Position numbers and translations under genes: made by a program. From NCBI RefSeq assembly GCF_000373925.1, contig NZ_KB892767.1:1-64000 (forward strand): 64,000 nucleotides of DNA, given 5' to 3'. The number at the start of each line of letters is the position of its first letter. Within the stretch, counting starts at the first letter, position 1. The notes beneath the pieces are model-generated. The model was not told the origin of the DNA. It ran no database searches and saw nothing but the letters and a program-made list of their open reading frames with translations. This DNA comes from Actinopolymorpha alba DSM 45243 (GTDB taxonomy: Bacteria > Actinomycetota > Actinomycetes > Propionibacteriales > Actinopolymorphaceae). Shown here one piece after another: positions 54,044 to 63,215 of this stretch.

Positions 54044-55731
54044 GCGGCATCATCGCCCGCGGCAGCACCCTCGGTGCCACGCGAACGCGAACGGAGCCGA
54101 GCCAGGGCAGCCCGCGCGTCCGGCCGGTCGACCACCGCAGCCACGCCCACGAAGACCGCCACCACGACCAGGCCCGACAGCAGCGCGCCCAGAACTGCCG
54201 GCGTGAGGCTCGAACCCGCGAACCCCCGGCCGACCGCGGCCCCCGCTCCCCCTGCGATCACACCTGCGACCGTACCCGCGATCACCACCCGGGTCAGCCC
54301 TCGAACCGCCGCCCGCCCGCATGCCCGCGCGACCCCGAGTAGCAGGAGGGCCCCACCCAGGGCGAGTCCTGCCGACGTCGCCGCACCCAGCGTCGCCGCG
54401 ACGAGGGAGGCGTCGACCATGCCGCTCACCACCACGGCGCAGGCCGCGACGGTCAGCCACCCCAGCGCCGTGCCGGCCGCACTCAGCCGGTGACGGCCAC
54501 CCGCGTTGAGCACCCGGCCGGCGAGGGTGACCACACCGAGCGCGGGGACGGCCGGGGCGAACGCGAGCAGGGCCCACGCGAGCGACCGGGTGTCGCCTCC
54601 GCCCGGCCCGAGCACGAACACCCGCGCGACCGGCTGCGCGGTGCCGGCAAGCAGGGCCCCGCCGAGCGCGCCGAGCAGGATCACGGTGCGGACCGCGGTC
54701 GCGGCGAGCCGCCCGAACCGCCGCTGCGCGTCAGGACCGTCGCCGTTGCGCGCCAGCGCCGCGAGATCGGGGAAGGCGCTGGTCACGATGGGAACCGCGA
54801 GGACGGCGTACGGCAAGGCGAAGACCGCGAAGCTCCAGGTGTACATCGTCAGCGTGCCGGCGTCGCCGCGATGGTTCGCGAGCCAGGTGAGGACCAGCGC
54901 GACCACCTGCTGGGCGATCAGGGCGACGATGCCCGCTGTCGCGAGGCCGCGCACCCTCTGACCCACACCGGGCGGAAACCGCAGCGTCGGGCGGAAACTT
55001 CCACCTCCCTTACGGAGCAGCGGCACCAGCACCGTCAACGCCAGCGCCAGCACGCCCAGCGTCGTACCCCCCGCGAGGACGGCGACCGCGCTGCCCGGCA
55101 CCTGGTCGACGTCGAGGATTCCCTCTGCGAGCAGCGCGAAGACCGCGTATGCCGCGACCACGACCAGGCTGCTGGCCAGCGGCGCCACGGCCGCCGCGAC
55201 GAACCTCCGCTGCGCCTGCAGGGTCCCCGACGCTACGACCGCCACGCCGTAACACCAGATCTGGGGAACGAACACCAGCAGCATCCGGGCCGCCAGCTCG
55301 GAGGTGCCGTCCGGACAGCCGGGCTGGCCCGCCAGCATCAGCCGGGCGTACGGCGCCGCGAGCAGGGCGGCGAGCAGCGTCACCGGCGTCAACGCGAGCA
55401 GCGTCCACGTGAACAGCGCCGACATCGTGCGCGACGCCTCGGCCCGGCCGTGCTCGTCGCCGCGCGCGTAGGCACCCGCCAGCACCGGGACCACCACGGA
55501 CGCGAGTGCACCGCCGGCGACGATCTCGAAGAGCACGTTGGGCAGCTGGTTCGCGGTGTTGTACGCGTCACCCAGACAGGTGTCGCCGACCGTTTTGGAA
55601 AAGACCAGCCACCGACCGAACCCGACCAGCCGCGCCGCCATCGTGATCACACCGACCAGCACGGCGGCACCGGCCAGGCCAGCCCCCAACGACGCGAGAC
55701 GGACGCGACGTCGCTCCTGCGCGGTGGTCAT
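54040..55731 (-). CDS. murJ: Lipid II flippase MurJ (MviN)
   Basis: A 563-residue MOP-superfamily membrane protein with about 14 helices. Typical motifs are GFGRWLVFSKTVGDTCLGDA, YNTANQLPNVLFEIVAGGAL and TWSFAVFALPYAVLAVPIVT. The first residues are cytosolic (MTTAQERRRVRLAS). It flips lipid-linked cell-wall precursors across the membrane. Unlike the oriC-linked MviN of actinomycetes, this copy lies in the recN-pyrG block next to an MraY-like protein and a glycosyltransferase, so it may flip a different lipid-linked glycan (inference). It overlaps neighbours at both ends by four bases. Confidence 0.93.
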   Translation of the reverse strand: MTTAQERRRVRLASLGAGLAGAAVLVGVITMAARLVGFGRWLVFSKTVGDTCLGDAYNTANQLPNVLFEIVAGGALASVVVPVLAGAYARGDEHGRAEASRTMSALFTWTLLALTPVTLLAALLAAPYARLMLAGQPGCPDGTSELAARMLLVFVPQIWCYGVAVVASGTLQAQRRFVAAAVAPLASSLVVVAAYAVFALLAEGILDVDQVPGSAVAVLAGGTTLGVLALALTVLVPLLRKGGGSFRPTLRFPPGVGQRVRGLATAGIVALIAQQVVALVLTWLANHRGDAGTLTMYTWSFAVFALPYAVLAVPIVTSAFPDLAALARNGDGPDAQRRFGRLAATAVRTVILLGALGGALLAGTAQPVARVFVLGPGGGDTRSLAWALLAFAPAVPALGVVTLAGRVLNAGGRHRLSAAGTALGWLTVAACAVVVSGMVDASLVAATLGAATSAGLALGGALLLLGVARACGRAAVRGLTRVVIAGTVAGVIAGGAGAAVGRGFAGSSLTPAVLGALLSGLVVVAVFVGVAAVVDRPDARAALARLRSRSRGTEGAAAGDDAA

Positions 55732-56597
55732 CCGCGGGACGGACGTCGCCCCAGCTCGTCGAGCCGGCGCAACGGCGGAGTCGCCTCGATCACGCCGGTG
55801 AACGATACCCGCTCGGACGCCGCGGTCAGCCCGAGCAGACCCGCGAGCACCGCCCAGCGCACCGGGCGGGGAGCCCGCGCCGCGATCGCGACACCGAGCC
55901 CGGCACCCAGGGCGTTGGCACCGCAGTCGCCGAGCATCCCGCGTTCGCAGAGGTCGTCTGACAACAGACCCGCCGCCGTCCCGACCGGCGCGGCGAGCGC
56001 CGGCCCCGCTCCGGCGAGGATGGCCGGGGTGTGGGCGAGGACCACCTTGAGCGCCCGACCTGGACGGAGGTCGAAGAGGTTCACGACGTTGGCCGCGGCG
56101 GCGATCAGCACGCCGTCGACGACGACGTCGGTCGCCCGCGCCGCCCTTGAGCTACGCCGGCCAGCGCGCGCTTCCAGGTCGCGGTCGGTGGCCAGAATCG
56201 CGGCGGCCGCGAGCCCACTGGCGCCGATGCCGGCGATCTTGACGAGACCACTGGTGATCTCACCCCGGCGCAGGGCACGCAGATGGCCGCGGAAGCCCTT
56301 GATCCGGGTCGATCCCGCGAGGTCGTCGTAGCAGCCGACAGCCCCGCTGCCCGCCACCGCGACGACGCTCGCGAGGCGCTCGGGCCGGCTGAGACCCGGC
56401 GCGGCGGCCGCCGTCACGGCCTGGGTCAGGACCGCCGCCGGTCCGAGCAGAAGACTCACCCGCTCGCCGCGGTGGTTGGTGCGGTCCCAGCGGTCGGCAC
56501 CGCCGGGCGGCCGCGAACGCAGCAGCCGGAACGCCGTCCGTGCGGCCAGCCCCGCGGCGGCTGCCACCCCGACGGCGGCGATGCGCCCCCGGGCCAT
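55728..56597 (-). CDS. MraY/WecA-like polyprenyl-phosphate sugar-1-phosphate transferase homologue
   Basis: A membrane protein of about 289 residues with several helices. The string NVVNLFDLRPGRALKV corresponds to the MraY/WecA motif around the catalytic DD/NxxNxxD region, and MLGDCGANALGAGLGVAIAA to the second conserved motif. GCYDDLAGS keeps the Asp pair. It probably resembles a phosphosugar-undecaprenyl transferase but is divergent. ATG 56597 avoids an about 40-base hairpin repeat (56613-56652); a longer start at 56675 would overlap the steB stop (ATGA) and translate the repeat. The stop overlaps the murJ start. Confidence 0.72.
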   Translation of the reverse strand: MARGRIAAVGVAAAAGLAARTAFRLLRSRPPGGADRWDRTNHRGERVSLLLGPAAVLTQAVTAAAAPGLSRPERLASVVAVAGSGAVGCYDDLAGSTRIKGFRGHLRALRRGEITSGLVKIAGIGASGLAAAAILATDRDLEARAGRRSSRAARATDVVVDGVLIAAAANVVNLFDLRPGRALKVVLAHTPAILAGAGPALAAPVGTAAGLLSDDLCERGMLGDCGANALGAGLGVAIAARAPRPVRWAVLAGLLGLTAASERVSFTGVIEATPPLRRLDELGRRPSRG

Positions 56598-56612
56598 GCG
56601 GCTGTGTGGGAT

Positions 56613-56652
56613 CCGGCCCCCACGGGCTTCGCCCGTCGGGCCCACCCCCACC
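56613..56652. repeat. Hairpin repeat, copy B (about 40 bp)
   Basis: Close relative of 38206-38246: CCGGCCCCCACGGGCTTCGC, then the right stem half and ending GGGCCCACCCCCACC. The core stem is ACGGGC/GCCCGT with a short loop. It lies between steB and the MraY-like gene, or within the first codons of the latter if it starts at 56675. Confidence 0.6.
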
Positions 56653-56671
56653 GCGCCGCTCCGCCGGGCGG

Positions 56672-57622
56672 TCATGTGCCGTCGGGCGTCTTCGGCAGCG
56701 CCCCGTCGGTGGTGCCGACCGCGCCGTACTGTCCGGCGCCTCCCCTGGCCTGCTCGGCCAGCGCCCAGACCAGCGCGACCTGGCCGCTCGGCAGGTCGGC
56801 GACATCGACCGACGACACAGCCCCGCTCGCCTGCGTGTCGTCGCGCAGGCTCGCCACGACTCCACCCTCGCCCGCGGAACTCGTGTCGCCGGCGACCACG
56901 ACCCCCTGGCTCGCCGTGTCGAGGGCACGCGCCAGTGCGACCCATGCCTGGTTGGTGTCCTTGGCGTCGGGCTCCACCTTGGTCTTGTCCACGGAAGGCG
57001 CCACCAGGACAGCGAGGTCGGCGCGCGGCAGGTCGGCGTCGGCGTCCACCAACTGTCCCTCGCCGAACCCGCCCATGATGGTGGGGGTGGCCGCGTCCTT
57101 CTGACCGGCGATCCGGGTGTCCTTGGTGACGAGGGCACGGGCGAGCACACTGCCGGCGCGGTCGTACGCCGATCCGCTGTCCGGCAACTTCTGGTCACCG
57201 GCGACCAGGCGGGCCGCGAGGTCCTCCAGGAACTGCCGCTGGCTCGGATCCGCCCACTTCGCGGTCATCTGGACCGTGCCCGTCACCGCGCCACCAGCGG
57301 CGGTGATGATGGTCTGGAGTTCCTTGACCGTCGTGCTGTCGGCATCAGGAAGCGCGACCACCACGATGTTCTCGCCGGTGAGCCGATCCCGGATCAGCCC
57401 CGGAGCCACGTTGGTCGCGAACGTGTCGCGGTACTTGTCGGCCTGCTCCAGATCGGCGATCTCCTTGCGGAGACCGTCCTTCTCCTTGCCCAGGGCCTCC
57501 AGGTTGGAGCGCAACTGCTGGTCGAACTCGCCCTTGAGCGGCCCGGCACCCAGGGCGACACCGACCGCGAGCGCGAGAAAGATCGCCGCGATCGAAACGA
57601 GGAAGTAGCGGAAGTCGATCAC
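56672..57622 (-). CDS. steB: SteB/MctB-type envelope protein
   Basis: A 316-residue single-pass protein. It begins with GTG VIDFRYFLVSIAAIFLALA, a membrane anchor typical of MctB (Rv1698)/SteB, followed by a coiled coil (LRSNLEALGKEKDGLRKEIA) and a mostly extracytoplasmic domain. In corynebacteria SteA and SteB act together in cell separation and surface glycan turnover. GTG 57622 overlaps the steA stop (GTGA); longer frames have no start support. Confidence 0.9.
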   Translation of the reverse strand: MIDFRYFLVSIAAIFLALAVGVALGAGPLKGEFDQQLRSNLEALGKEKDGLRKEIADLEQADKYRDTFATNVAPGLIRDRLTGENIVVVALPDADSTTVKELQTIITAAGGAVTGTVQMTAKWADPSQRQFLEDLAARLVAGDQKLPDSGSAYDRAGSVLARALVTKDTRIAGQKDAATPTIMGGFGEGQLVDADADLPRADLAVLVAPSVDKTKVEPDAKDTNQAWVALARALDTASQGVVVAGDTSSAGEGGVVASLRDDTQASGAVSSVDVADLPSGQVALVWALAEQARGGAGQYGAVGTTDGALPKTPDGT

Positions 57623-58800
57623 GTGAACAGTCCCCGGATCCAATAAATCAGGTCGTTCCACCGGATGCCGATGACCTCGAGCCACGCCTGCCCGGCCGGA
57701 GTGGCGGCGAGCGCGACCAGCAGCGCAAGGAGGCCGGCGACCAGCAGCATGACGATCTGCCAGGTCTGGATGCGTGCGCGGTAGAGGCGGCTCACACCCT
57801 TGGCGTCGACGAGCTTGCCGCCGACCCGCAGCCGGGTGAGATACGTGCTCGCCTGCCCGGAGCGCCCCTTGTCGAGGAACTCCACCAGGGAGGTGTGGGT
57901 GCCGACGGCGACGATGAGTGCGGCGCCCTTGGAGTCAGCCAGGAGCATCGCGACGTCCTCGCTCGTGCCGGCCGCCGGAAAGACCTTGGCGTCCAGGCCG
58001 AGGCGTTCCAGGCGTTCCGCACCCGGCGCGCGACCGTCACGGTAGGCGTGGACGACAAGCTCCGCACCCGAACGCAGTGCCGGGTCGGAAACCGAGTCCA
58101 TGTCGCCGACGATCACGTCCGGCTTGTAGCGGGCTTCGAGCAGGGCGTCAGCACCGCCGTCGACGCCGATGAGCACCGGGCGGTACTCCCGGATGTAAGG
58201 GCGAAGCGCGATCAGGTCCTCGCGATAGTCGTAGCCCCGCACCACGATGAGGACGTGGCGCCCTTCGAGGTCGGTGTCGATCTGGGGTACGCCGACGCCG
58301 TCGAGGAGCAGGTCACGGTCACGGCGGAGGTACTCCATCGTGTTGGCCGCGAACGCCTCCAGCTGGGTCGCCAGTCCGGCGCGGGCGTCATCGGTCGCCT
58401 TGGTCACCGACTCGACCGTCTGCTCCACCCCGAAGGCGACCTCCAGCTCGCCCCGGAAGAGGACCGCGCCGTCCAGGCGTACCTGATCCCCTTCGCCGAC
58501 GCGGGCGAACACCTCCATGCCGGCGTTGTCCACGAGCGGGATGCCGGCGGCGACGAGGATGCCCGGGCCGAGGTTGGGATAGCGCCCGCTGATCGACGGC
58601 GCGGCGTTCACCACCGCGGCGACACCAGCAGCCACGAGCGACTCGGCGCTCACCCGGTCGAGGTCGATGTGGTTGATGATCGCCACGTCACCTGGGCGTA
58701 GACGCTTGGTGAGGTTCTTGGTTCGGGTGTCGAGCCTGGCCGCGCCTGCCACACCCGGCAGCGGCACGGGTCGGGATCGACGCAAAGTCGGGAGTCTCAT
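57619..58800 (-). CDS. steA: SteA, septum-site cell-separation protein (TPK-like fold)
   Basis: A 393-residue protein. The central domain (DVIVGDMDSVSDPALRSGAE, GTSEDVAMLLADSKGA) resembles thiamine pyrophosphokinase and is characteristic of SteA (Rv1697). The N-terminal part begins ATG MRLPTLRRSRPVPL, with ISGRYPNLGPGILVAAGIPL. A transmembrane helix near the C-terminus (IVMLLVAGLLALLVALAA) is followed by a short tail. It pairs with SteB. The gap to recN is 100 bases. Confidence 0.93.
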   Translation of the reverse strand: MRLPTLRRSRPVPLPGVAGAARLDTRTKNLTKRLRPGDVAIINHIDLDRVSAESLVAAGVAAVVNAAPSISGRYPNLGPGILVAAGIPLVDNAGMEVFARVGEGDQVRLDGAVLFRGELEVAFGVEQTVESVTKATDDARAGLATQLEAFAANTMEYLRRDRDLLLDGVGVPQIDTDLEGRHVLIVVRGYDYREDLIALRPYIREYRPVLIGVDGGADALLEARYKPDVIVGDMDSVSDPALRSGAELVVHAYRDGRAPGAERLERLGLDAKVFPAAGTSEDVAMLLADSKGAALIVAVGTHTSLVEFLDKGRSGQASTYLTRLRVGGKLVDAKGVSRLYRARIQTWQIVMLLVAGLLALLVALAATPAGQAWLEVIGIRWNDLIYWIRGLFT

Positions 58801-58900
58801 CGCAAGGCTGATTCTTCCACGCGAACCTCGCTTCTCCGCGTACGCCACGCTCGACGGGTGGCGCATCGCGACGACTCCATCACTGACGCGTACGGTCAAA

Positions 58901-60808
58901 TCACTGGCGAGTACGGTTGGTCGCTGACTTCGCTCGGGTCCGGGTCGCCTTGCGGGGGGCCCCCGATGTCGTGGGTTTGTCGGCCGCCTCGGTCCTGGCC
59001 GCCGCGGCCGTGGCGAGCAACTCCTCCGCATGCGCCCGTGCGCTCGCGGAATCGTCGAGGCCGGCGAGCATCCGGGCGAGTTCCTCGACCCGCCCTTCGT
59101 CGTCGAGGCGGGTCAGCCCGCTCCGGGTCACCGAGCCGTCATTGCTCTTGAGAACGACGTAATGGCGGTCCGCGAACGCCGCCACCTGGGGAAGGTGAGT
59201 CACCACCACGACCTGCGCGTTCCGGGCCAGCCGAGCCAGCCGGCGTCCGATCTCGACCGCCGCCCGCCCACCGACGCCCGCGTCCACCTCGTCGAAGACG
59301 AACGTCGGGACGCCATCGACTCCGGCGAAGACCACCTCGACCGCGAGCATCACCCGCGAAAGCTCACCCCCGGAGGCGCCGCGCTGGACGGGCCTTGCGG
59401 GTGCGCCAGGGTGCGGGCTGAGCCGGAGCTCCACCTCGTCGACGCCATGCGGCCCGAAGGCCAGGCACCGGCCGTCGACCACGAGACCGCGCCGCCCCTT
59501 GGGCTGGGAGCCGCGGCGCGGGTCGGCGTCGGACGAGCCAACTCCCTCGACCCCAGTCTCGGCGGCGTCAGTCTGCGCGACATCCGTCTGGGAGACCGCG
59601 GTGGTCAAGATGGCGTGGGGCATGGCGAGTGCGGTGAGCTCGGCGGTGACCGCCGTGCCCAGTCGCTCCGCCGCCGCGGACCGCGCGGCGCTGATCCGGC
59701 CCGCCAGGTCGGCGAGCTCGGTGAGCAGCCGCTCGCGTTCCTGTCGCAGCGCCTCGATCGTGTCGTCGGAACCCTCCAGCTCGCCGAGCCGCTCCGCGGC
59801 AGTGCCCGACCATGCGAGGACGTCGTCGACCGTGTCGCCGTACTTGCGGGTGAGCGCGGCCAACACCGAACGGCGTTCACCGATCGCCTGGAGCCGGGCC
59901 GGATCGGTGTCGACGCTGGAGGCGTACGACGCCAGGTCGGCACCCGCGTCGGCGACCAGCGCGGCCGCCTCGGCCAGCCGGTCGGAGATTCCCGCGAGCT
60001 CGGGATCGTGGACCCGCACGGCGTCGAGCGCCTTGCGCGCGGACACCACCTGCGACAACGCGTCGACCGGCTGGGCGGCAGGGTCATCGCTGCCGACCAG
60101 GACGGCGTGCGCGTGGTGGGCGGCCCCGCGGAGCGCGTCGGAATGGGCGAGCCGAGCCTCCTCGGCAGCGAGCTCGCCATCCTCGCCCGGCTGCGGGTCG
60201 GCCGCCTCGACCTCGGCGAGACCGAACCGCAGGAGGTCCGCCTCCTGGGCGCGGTCGCGGGCCCTGCCCACCAATTCGGTGAGCTGGGCCTCGAGCTGGC
60301 CGAGGCGGGTGTATTTGGTGCGGTAGGCGTCGAGTGGTTTCTCCACGGCCGAACCCGCATACCTGTCGAGGATCTCGCGCTGCCGTGCCGGTCGCAGCAA
60401 CCGCATCTGGTCAGACTGCCCGTGTAGCGCGACCAGGTCCTCGGCAAGGTCAGCGAGCAGACCAGCGGGTACGCCGGCGCCGCCCGCGTAGGCCCTGGAC
60501 CTGCCGTCACGCGAGATCGTGCGCATCACGATCAGCGTGTCGTCGTCGAGTTGCGCACCGGCCTCAGCGGCGCGGCGGGCGGCGTTTGAGGTGGCGGCGA
60601 GCCGGACCCGACCTTCGACGACAGCCCGGTCGGCGGACGGCCTGACGAGCCCGGCATCAGCGCGGCCGCCGAGCAGCAGTGACAGCCCGGTGACGACCAT
60701 GGTCTTGCCCGCACCGGTCTCGCCGGTGACGACGGTCAGGCCGGCATCGAGGTCGAGCACGGCGTCCTCGATCACGCCGAGCCCCTGGATTCGGATCTCC
60801 TCCAGCAT
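58901..60808 (-). CDS. recN: DNA repair ATPase RecN
   Basis: A 635-residue SMC-like protein for double-strand-break repair. It begins MLEEIRIQGLGVIEDAVLDL, with Walker A GETGAGKT, signature RGASGGELSRVMLAVEVVF and Walker B PTFVFDEVDAGVGG. Long coiled-coil arms lie between (KYTRLGQLEAQLTELVG...). A small insert (SQTDVAQTDAAETGVEGVGS) precedes the signature. Its C-terminal tail is basic (RKATRTRAKSATNRTRQ). Confidence 0.97.
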   Translation of the reverse strand: MLEEIRIQGLGVIEDAVLDLDAGLTVVTGETGAGKTMVVTGLSLLLGGRADAGLVRPSADRAVVEGRVRLAATSNAARRAAEAGAQLDDDTLIVMRTISRDGRSRAYAGGAGVPAGLLADLAEDLVALHGQSDQMRLLRPARQREILDRYAGSAVEKPLDAYRTKYTRLGQLEAQLTELVGRARDRAQEADLLRFGLAEVEAADPQPGEDGELAAEEARLAHSDALRGAAHHAHAVLVGSDDPAAQPVDALSQVVSARKALDAVRVHDPELAGISDRLAEAAALVADAGADLASYASSVDTDPARLQAIGERRSVLAALTRKYGDTVDDVLAWSGTAAERLGELEGSDDTIEALRQERERLLTELADLAGRISAARSAAAERLGTAVTAELTALAMPHAILTTAVSQTDVAQTDAAETGVEGVGSSDADPRRGSQPKGRRGLVVDGRCLAFGPHGVDEVELRLSPHPGAPARPVQRGASGGELSRVMLAVEVVFAGVDGVPTFVFDEVDAGVGGRAAVEIGRRLARLARNAQVVVVTHLPQVAAFADRHYVVLKSNDGSVTRSGLTRLDDEGRVEELARMLAGLDDSASARAHAEELLATAAAARTEAADKPTTSGAPRKATRTRAKSATNRTRQ

Positions 60809-60819
60809 CGCCGGGAACT

Positions 60820-61791
60820 CTACGGGGTCTGACCGACAACGTCCGACTGGTCTGGGTTATCCGCGCAGGGGTTGTCCTGAGCCGACTGCGCCTGGCGTGC
60901 CCGGCGCCCCCGCCATCCCTCGACCGGCAGGTCGAACTTCGCCACCAGCCGGTCGGTGAACGGGCCGTGATGGAGGCGGGCCAGGCGGACCGCACGTTCT
61001 CCCCGGCGTACCTCGATCCGGGCGCCGGGCCGGATCTGCTCGGTCCGCCGGCCGTCACACCAGAGCACCCCAGGCCCGGGATTGTGCTGCAGAAGCTCGA
61101 TGGCCACCACCGAGCGGGGCGAGACGACCAGCGGCCGCGCGAACAACGCGTGCGCGCTCAGCGGCACCACGAGCATCGCCTCCAGCTCGGGCCAGACGAT
61201 GGGGCCACCGGCCGAGAAGGCGTACGCCGTCGATCCGGTCGGGGTGGCCGCCACGATTCCGTCGCCGCCCCAGCGGGACAGCGGCCGGCCGTCGACCTCG
61301 ACAACCATCTCGAGCATGCGTTCCCGCGCGGACTTCTCGACACTGGCCTCGTTGAGCGCCCACTGCGACGCCACCACCTCGCCGTCGTGGGTCACGGTGA
61401 CGTCGAGGGTCATGCGTTCTTCGACGGTGTACTTGCGGTGGACGACGTGTTCGATCGTGACCTCGAGGTCGTCGCGCTCGGACTCGGCCAGGAAGCCGAT
61501 GTGACCGAGGTTGACGCCGAGCACGGGGGTGTCTGACGATCGGGCCACCTCGGCGCCGCGCAGGATCGTGCCGTCCCCACCGAGCACCATGACGATCTCG
61601 CAGCCTTCGGCGGCGCCGGCCGACACGTCGACCACCTCGGCGCCGGCCAGGCCGACGTCGACCGCGTCCGGGGCGAGCAGGCGGACGTCGATGCCGGCGC
61701 TCGCGAGCCGGGCCGCGGACTCGCGGGCCAGGTGGGTCGCCTCCGGTCTGCCGGTATGAACGACGAGAAGCACCGTGCGGCGCTCGGTCAC
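60820..61791 (-). CDS. nadK: NAD kinase
   Basis: A 323-residue kinase making NADP from NAD and ATP or polyphosphate. Motifs are VMVLGGDGTILRGAE (GGDG), GVNLGHIGFLAESERDDLE and WGGDGIVAATPTGSTAYAFS. Length slightly exceeds the usual 290-310 because of a C-terminal extension (RARQAQSAQDNPCADNP). Its start overlaps the tlyA stop by four bases, and recN follows after 11 bases. Confidence 0.97.
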   Translation of the reverse strand: MTERRTVLLVVHTGRPEATHLARESAARLASAGIDVRLLAPDAVDVGLAGAEVVDVSAGAAEGCEIVMVLGGDGTILRGAEVARSSDTPVLGVNLGHIGFLAESERDDLEVTIEHVVHRKYTVEERMTLDVTVTHDGEVVASQWALNEASVEKSARERMLEMVVEVDGRPLSRWGGDGIVAATPTGSTAYAFSAGGPIVWPELEAMLVVPLSAHALFARPLVVSPRSVVAIELLQHNPGPGVLWCDGRRTEQIRPGARIEVRRGERAVRLARLHHGPFTDRLVAKFDLPVEGWRGRRARQAQSAQDNPCADNPDQSDVVGQTP

Positions 61792-62630
61792 GATGACGTC
61801 TCCTTCGTCTGTCCCGTCACACGGTCAAGCTCGGCGTCGCCGAGCGGCTGGGCGCCCGCGCGGAGCCAGAGGAAGAACTCCGTGTTGCCCGATGGTCCCG
61901 GCAGCTGGCTCACCGCCAGTCCCGCGACGCCGAGGCCGAGCTGCCACGCCGCCTGGGCCACCGTGCGGACGGCCTCGCGGCGAAGCGCGAAGTCGCGTAC
62001 GACGCCGGTACGGCCGAGTTGCTGGCGGCCCACCTCGAACTGCGGCTTCACGAGGAGCACCAGATCGCCGTCCGTCATGACGAGCCGCCTGAGCGCTGGA
62101 AGGACGGCTGTGAGTGAGATGAAAGACAGGTCGGCGACCAGGAGTTCGACCACGCCGCCGACGCGGTCTGGAGCGAGATCGCGGATGTGCGTGCGCTCGT
62201 GGACCTCGACGGCTGGGTGGGCGCGAAGTGACGGTGCCAGCTGGTCGTGGCCGACGTCGACCGCGACGACCCGGCCGGCCCCCGCCCTGAGAAGAACCTC
62301 GGTGAACCCGCCGGTGGAGGCGCCGGCGTCGAGACAGCGCCGCCCTCGCACGTCCAGACCACGCGGCCCGAACTCCGCAAGGGCACCCGCCAGCTTGTGG
62401 GCGCCCCGCGAGACGTAATCGTCGGCACTGGAGCCGACGACCTCGATCGTGGCGTTGGAGCTGACCTTGGTGGCGGCCTTGGTGATATCGCGTCCCTGCA
62501 GACGAACCCGGCCCGCGCCGATCAGCTCGACGGCATGGTCCCGGGATCGGGCCAGCCCTCGGCGTACCAGCTCGGTGTCCAACCGCCCCGGCAGGGGCGT
62601 CGCGTCAGGACGGTCCAGGGCCGCGCTCAC
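61788..62630 (-). CDS. tlyA: 16S/23S rRNA 2'-O-ribose methyltransferase TlyA
   Basis: A 280-residue methyltransferase. The N-terminal S4 domain reads RLDTELVRRGLARSRDHAVE then LIGAGRVRLQG. The SAM domain has CLDAGASTGGFTEVLLRAGA, and the KPQFEVG Lys is present. It methylates 16S C1409 and 23S C1920 and confers sensitivity to capreomycin/viomycin. GTG 62630 with GGGAG upstream is the start; the open frame continues upstream only as a shadow of the preceding gene. It overlaps that gene by 26 bases. Confidence 0.95.
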   Translation of the reverse strand: MSAALDRPDATPLPGRLDTELVRRGLARSRDHAVELIGAGRVRLQGRDITKAATKVSSNATIEVVGSSADDYVSRGAHKLAGALAEFGPRGLDVRGRRCLDAGASTGGFTEVLLRAGAGRVVAVDVGHDQLAPSLRAHPAVEVHERTHIRDLAPDRVGGVVELLVADLSFISLTAVLPALRRLVMTDGDLVLLVKPQFEVGRQQLGRTGVVRDFALRREAVRTVAQAAWQLGLGVAGLAVSQLPGPSGNTEFFLWLRAGAQPLGDAELDRVTGQTKETSS

Positions 62631-63024
62631 GGTTGTCTTCTCCCGCTGCCAGCAAGGCCTCATGTAGGCGGCGATGGGTGTCTTCGTAGACGTCGACGTG
62701 GGCGCTCGGTGGGCTGCCGTCGAGCTGGCCCAGGAGTTCGAGGGCCGCGTCGACATCGGGGACGCCGGTGGGTTCGAAGCCAGGGTCGCCTTCGGCACCT
62801 GGGCCCTCATCCTGGGTGGTCGTGCCGCCGGCAACGTCCACGGCCGGCAGGTCGGCGCCTCCGTCAGGCAGATACGCAGCTTCGTCGGGCAGGTCCACGC
62901 CTTCGTGAGACAGGAACGCACCCCCGTCAGGCAGGTCCACGCCCGCGTCGGGCGGAGCGGTCTCGATGTCGGACTCGCTCGTGGGTGTGACAGAGGCGTC
63001 GAACCCCCACTCTTGTTGTTCCAC
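62605..63024 (-). CDS. Acidic conserved small protein upstream of tlyA
   Basis: About 139 residues. The N-terminal two-thirds is acidic low-complexity with repeated DLPD units (GVDLPDGGAFLSHEGVDLPD, YLPDGGADLP). The conserved-looking C-terminus (VPDVDAALELLGQLDGSPPS then AHVDVYEDTHRRLHEALLAA) matches a short protein often found between the HAD phosphatase and tlyA in actinomycetes. GTG 63024 (VEQQEWGF) is likely; a TTG at 63063 is possible. Function is unknown. Confidence 0.72.
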   Translation of the reverse strand: MEQQEWGFDASVTPTSESDIETAPPDAGVDLPDGGAFLSHEGVDLPDEAAYLPDGGADLPAVDVAGGTTTQDEGPGAEGDPGFEPTGVPDVDAALELLGQLDGSPPSAHVDVYEDTHRRLHEALLAAGEDNRERGPGPS

Positions 63025-63215
63025 GCTCTCTCCCTGGATCAACCTGTACGACGCTTCGACCAACCGGTGCGACGCCGCCGGACTTCTCTCAACGTAGCCG
63101 CGGCCGGCAACATCCGTGCTCGCGGTCCCCTTTGGGCACGCTCACAGTCCTCGGCCACGGGCACGCTCCCCGGGCCACGTCGAGCGAGCCGGCCCATCCC
63201 GGTCAGCGACATCTA

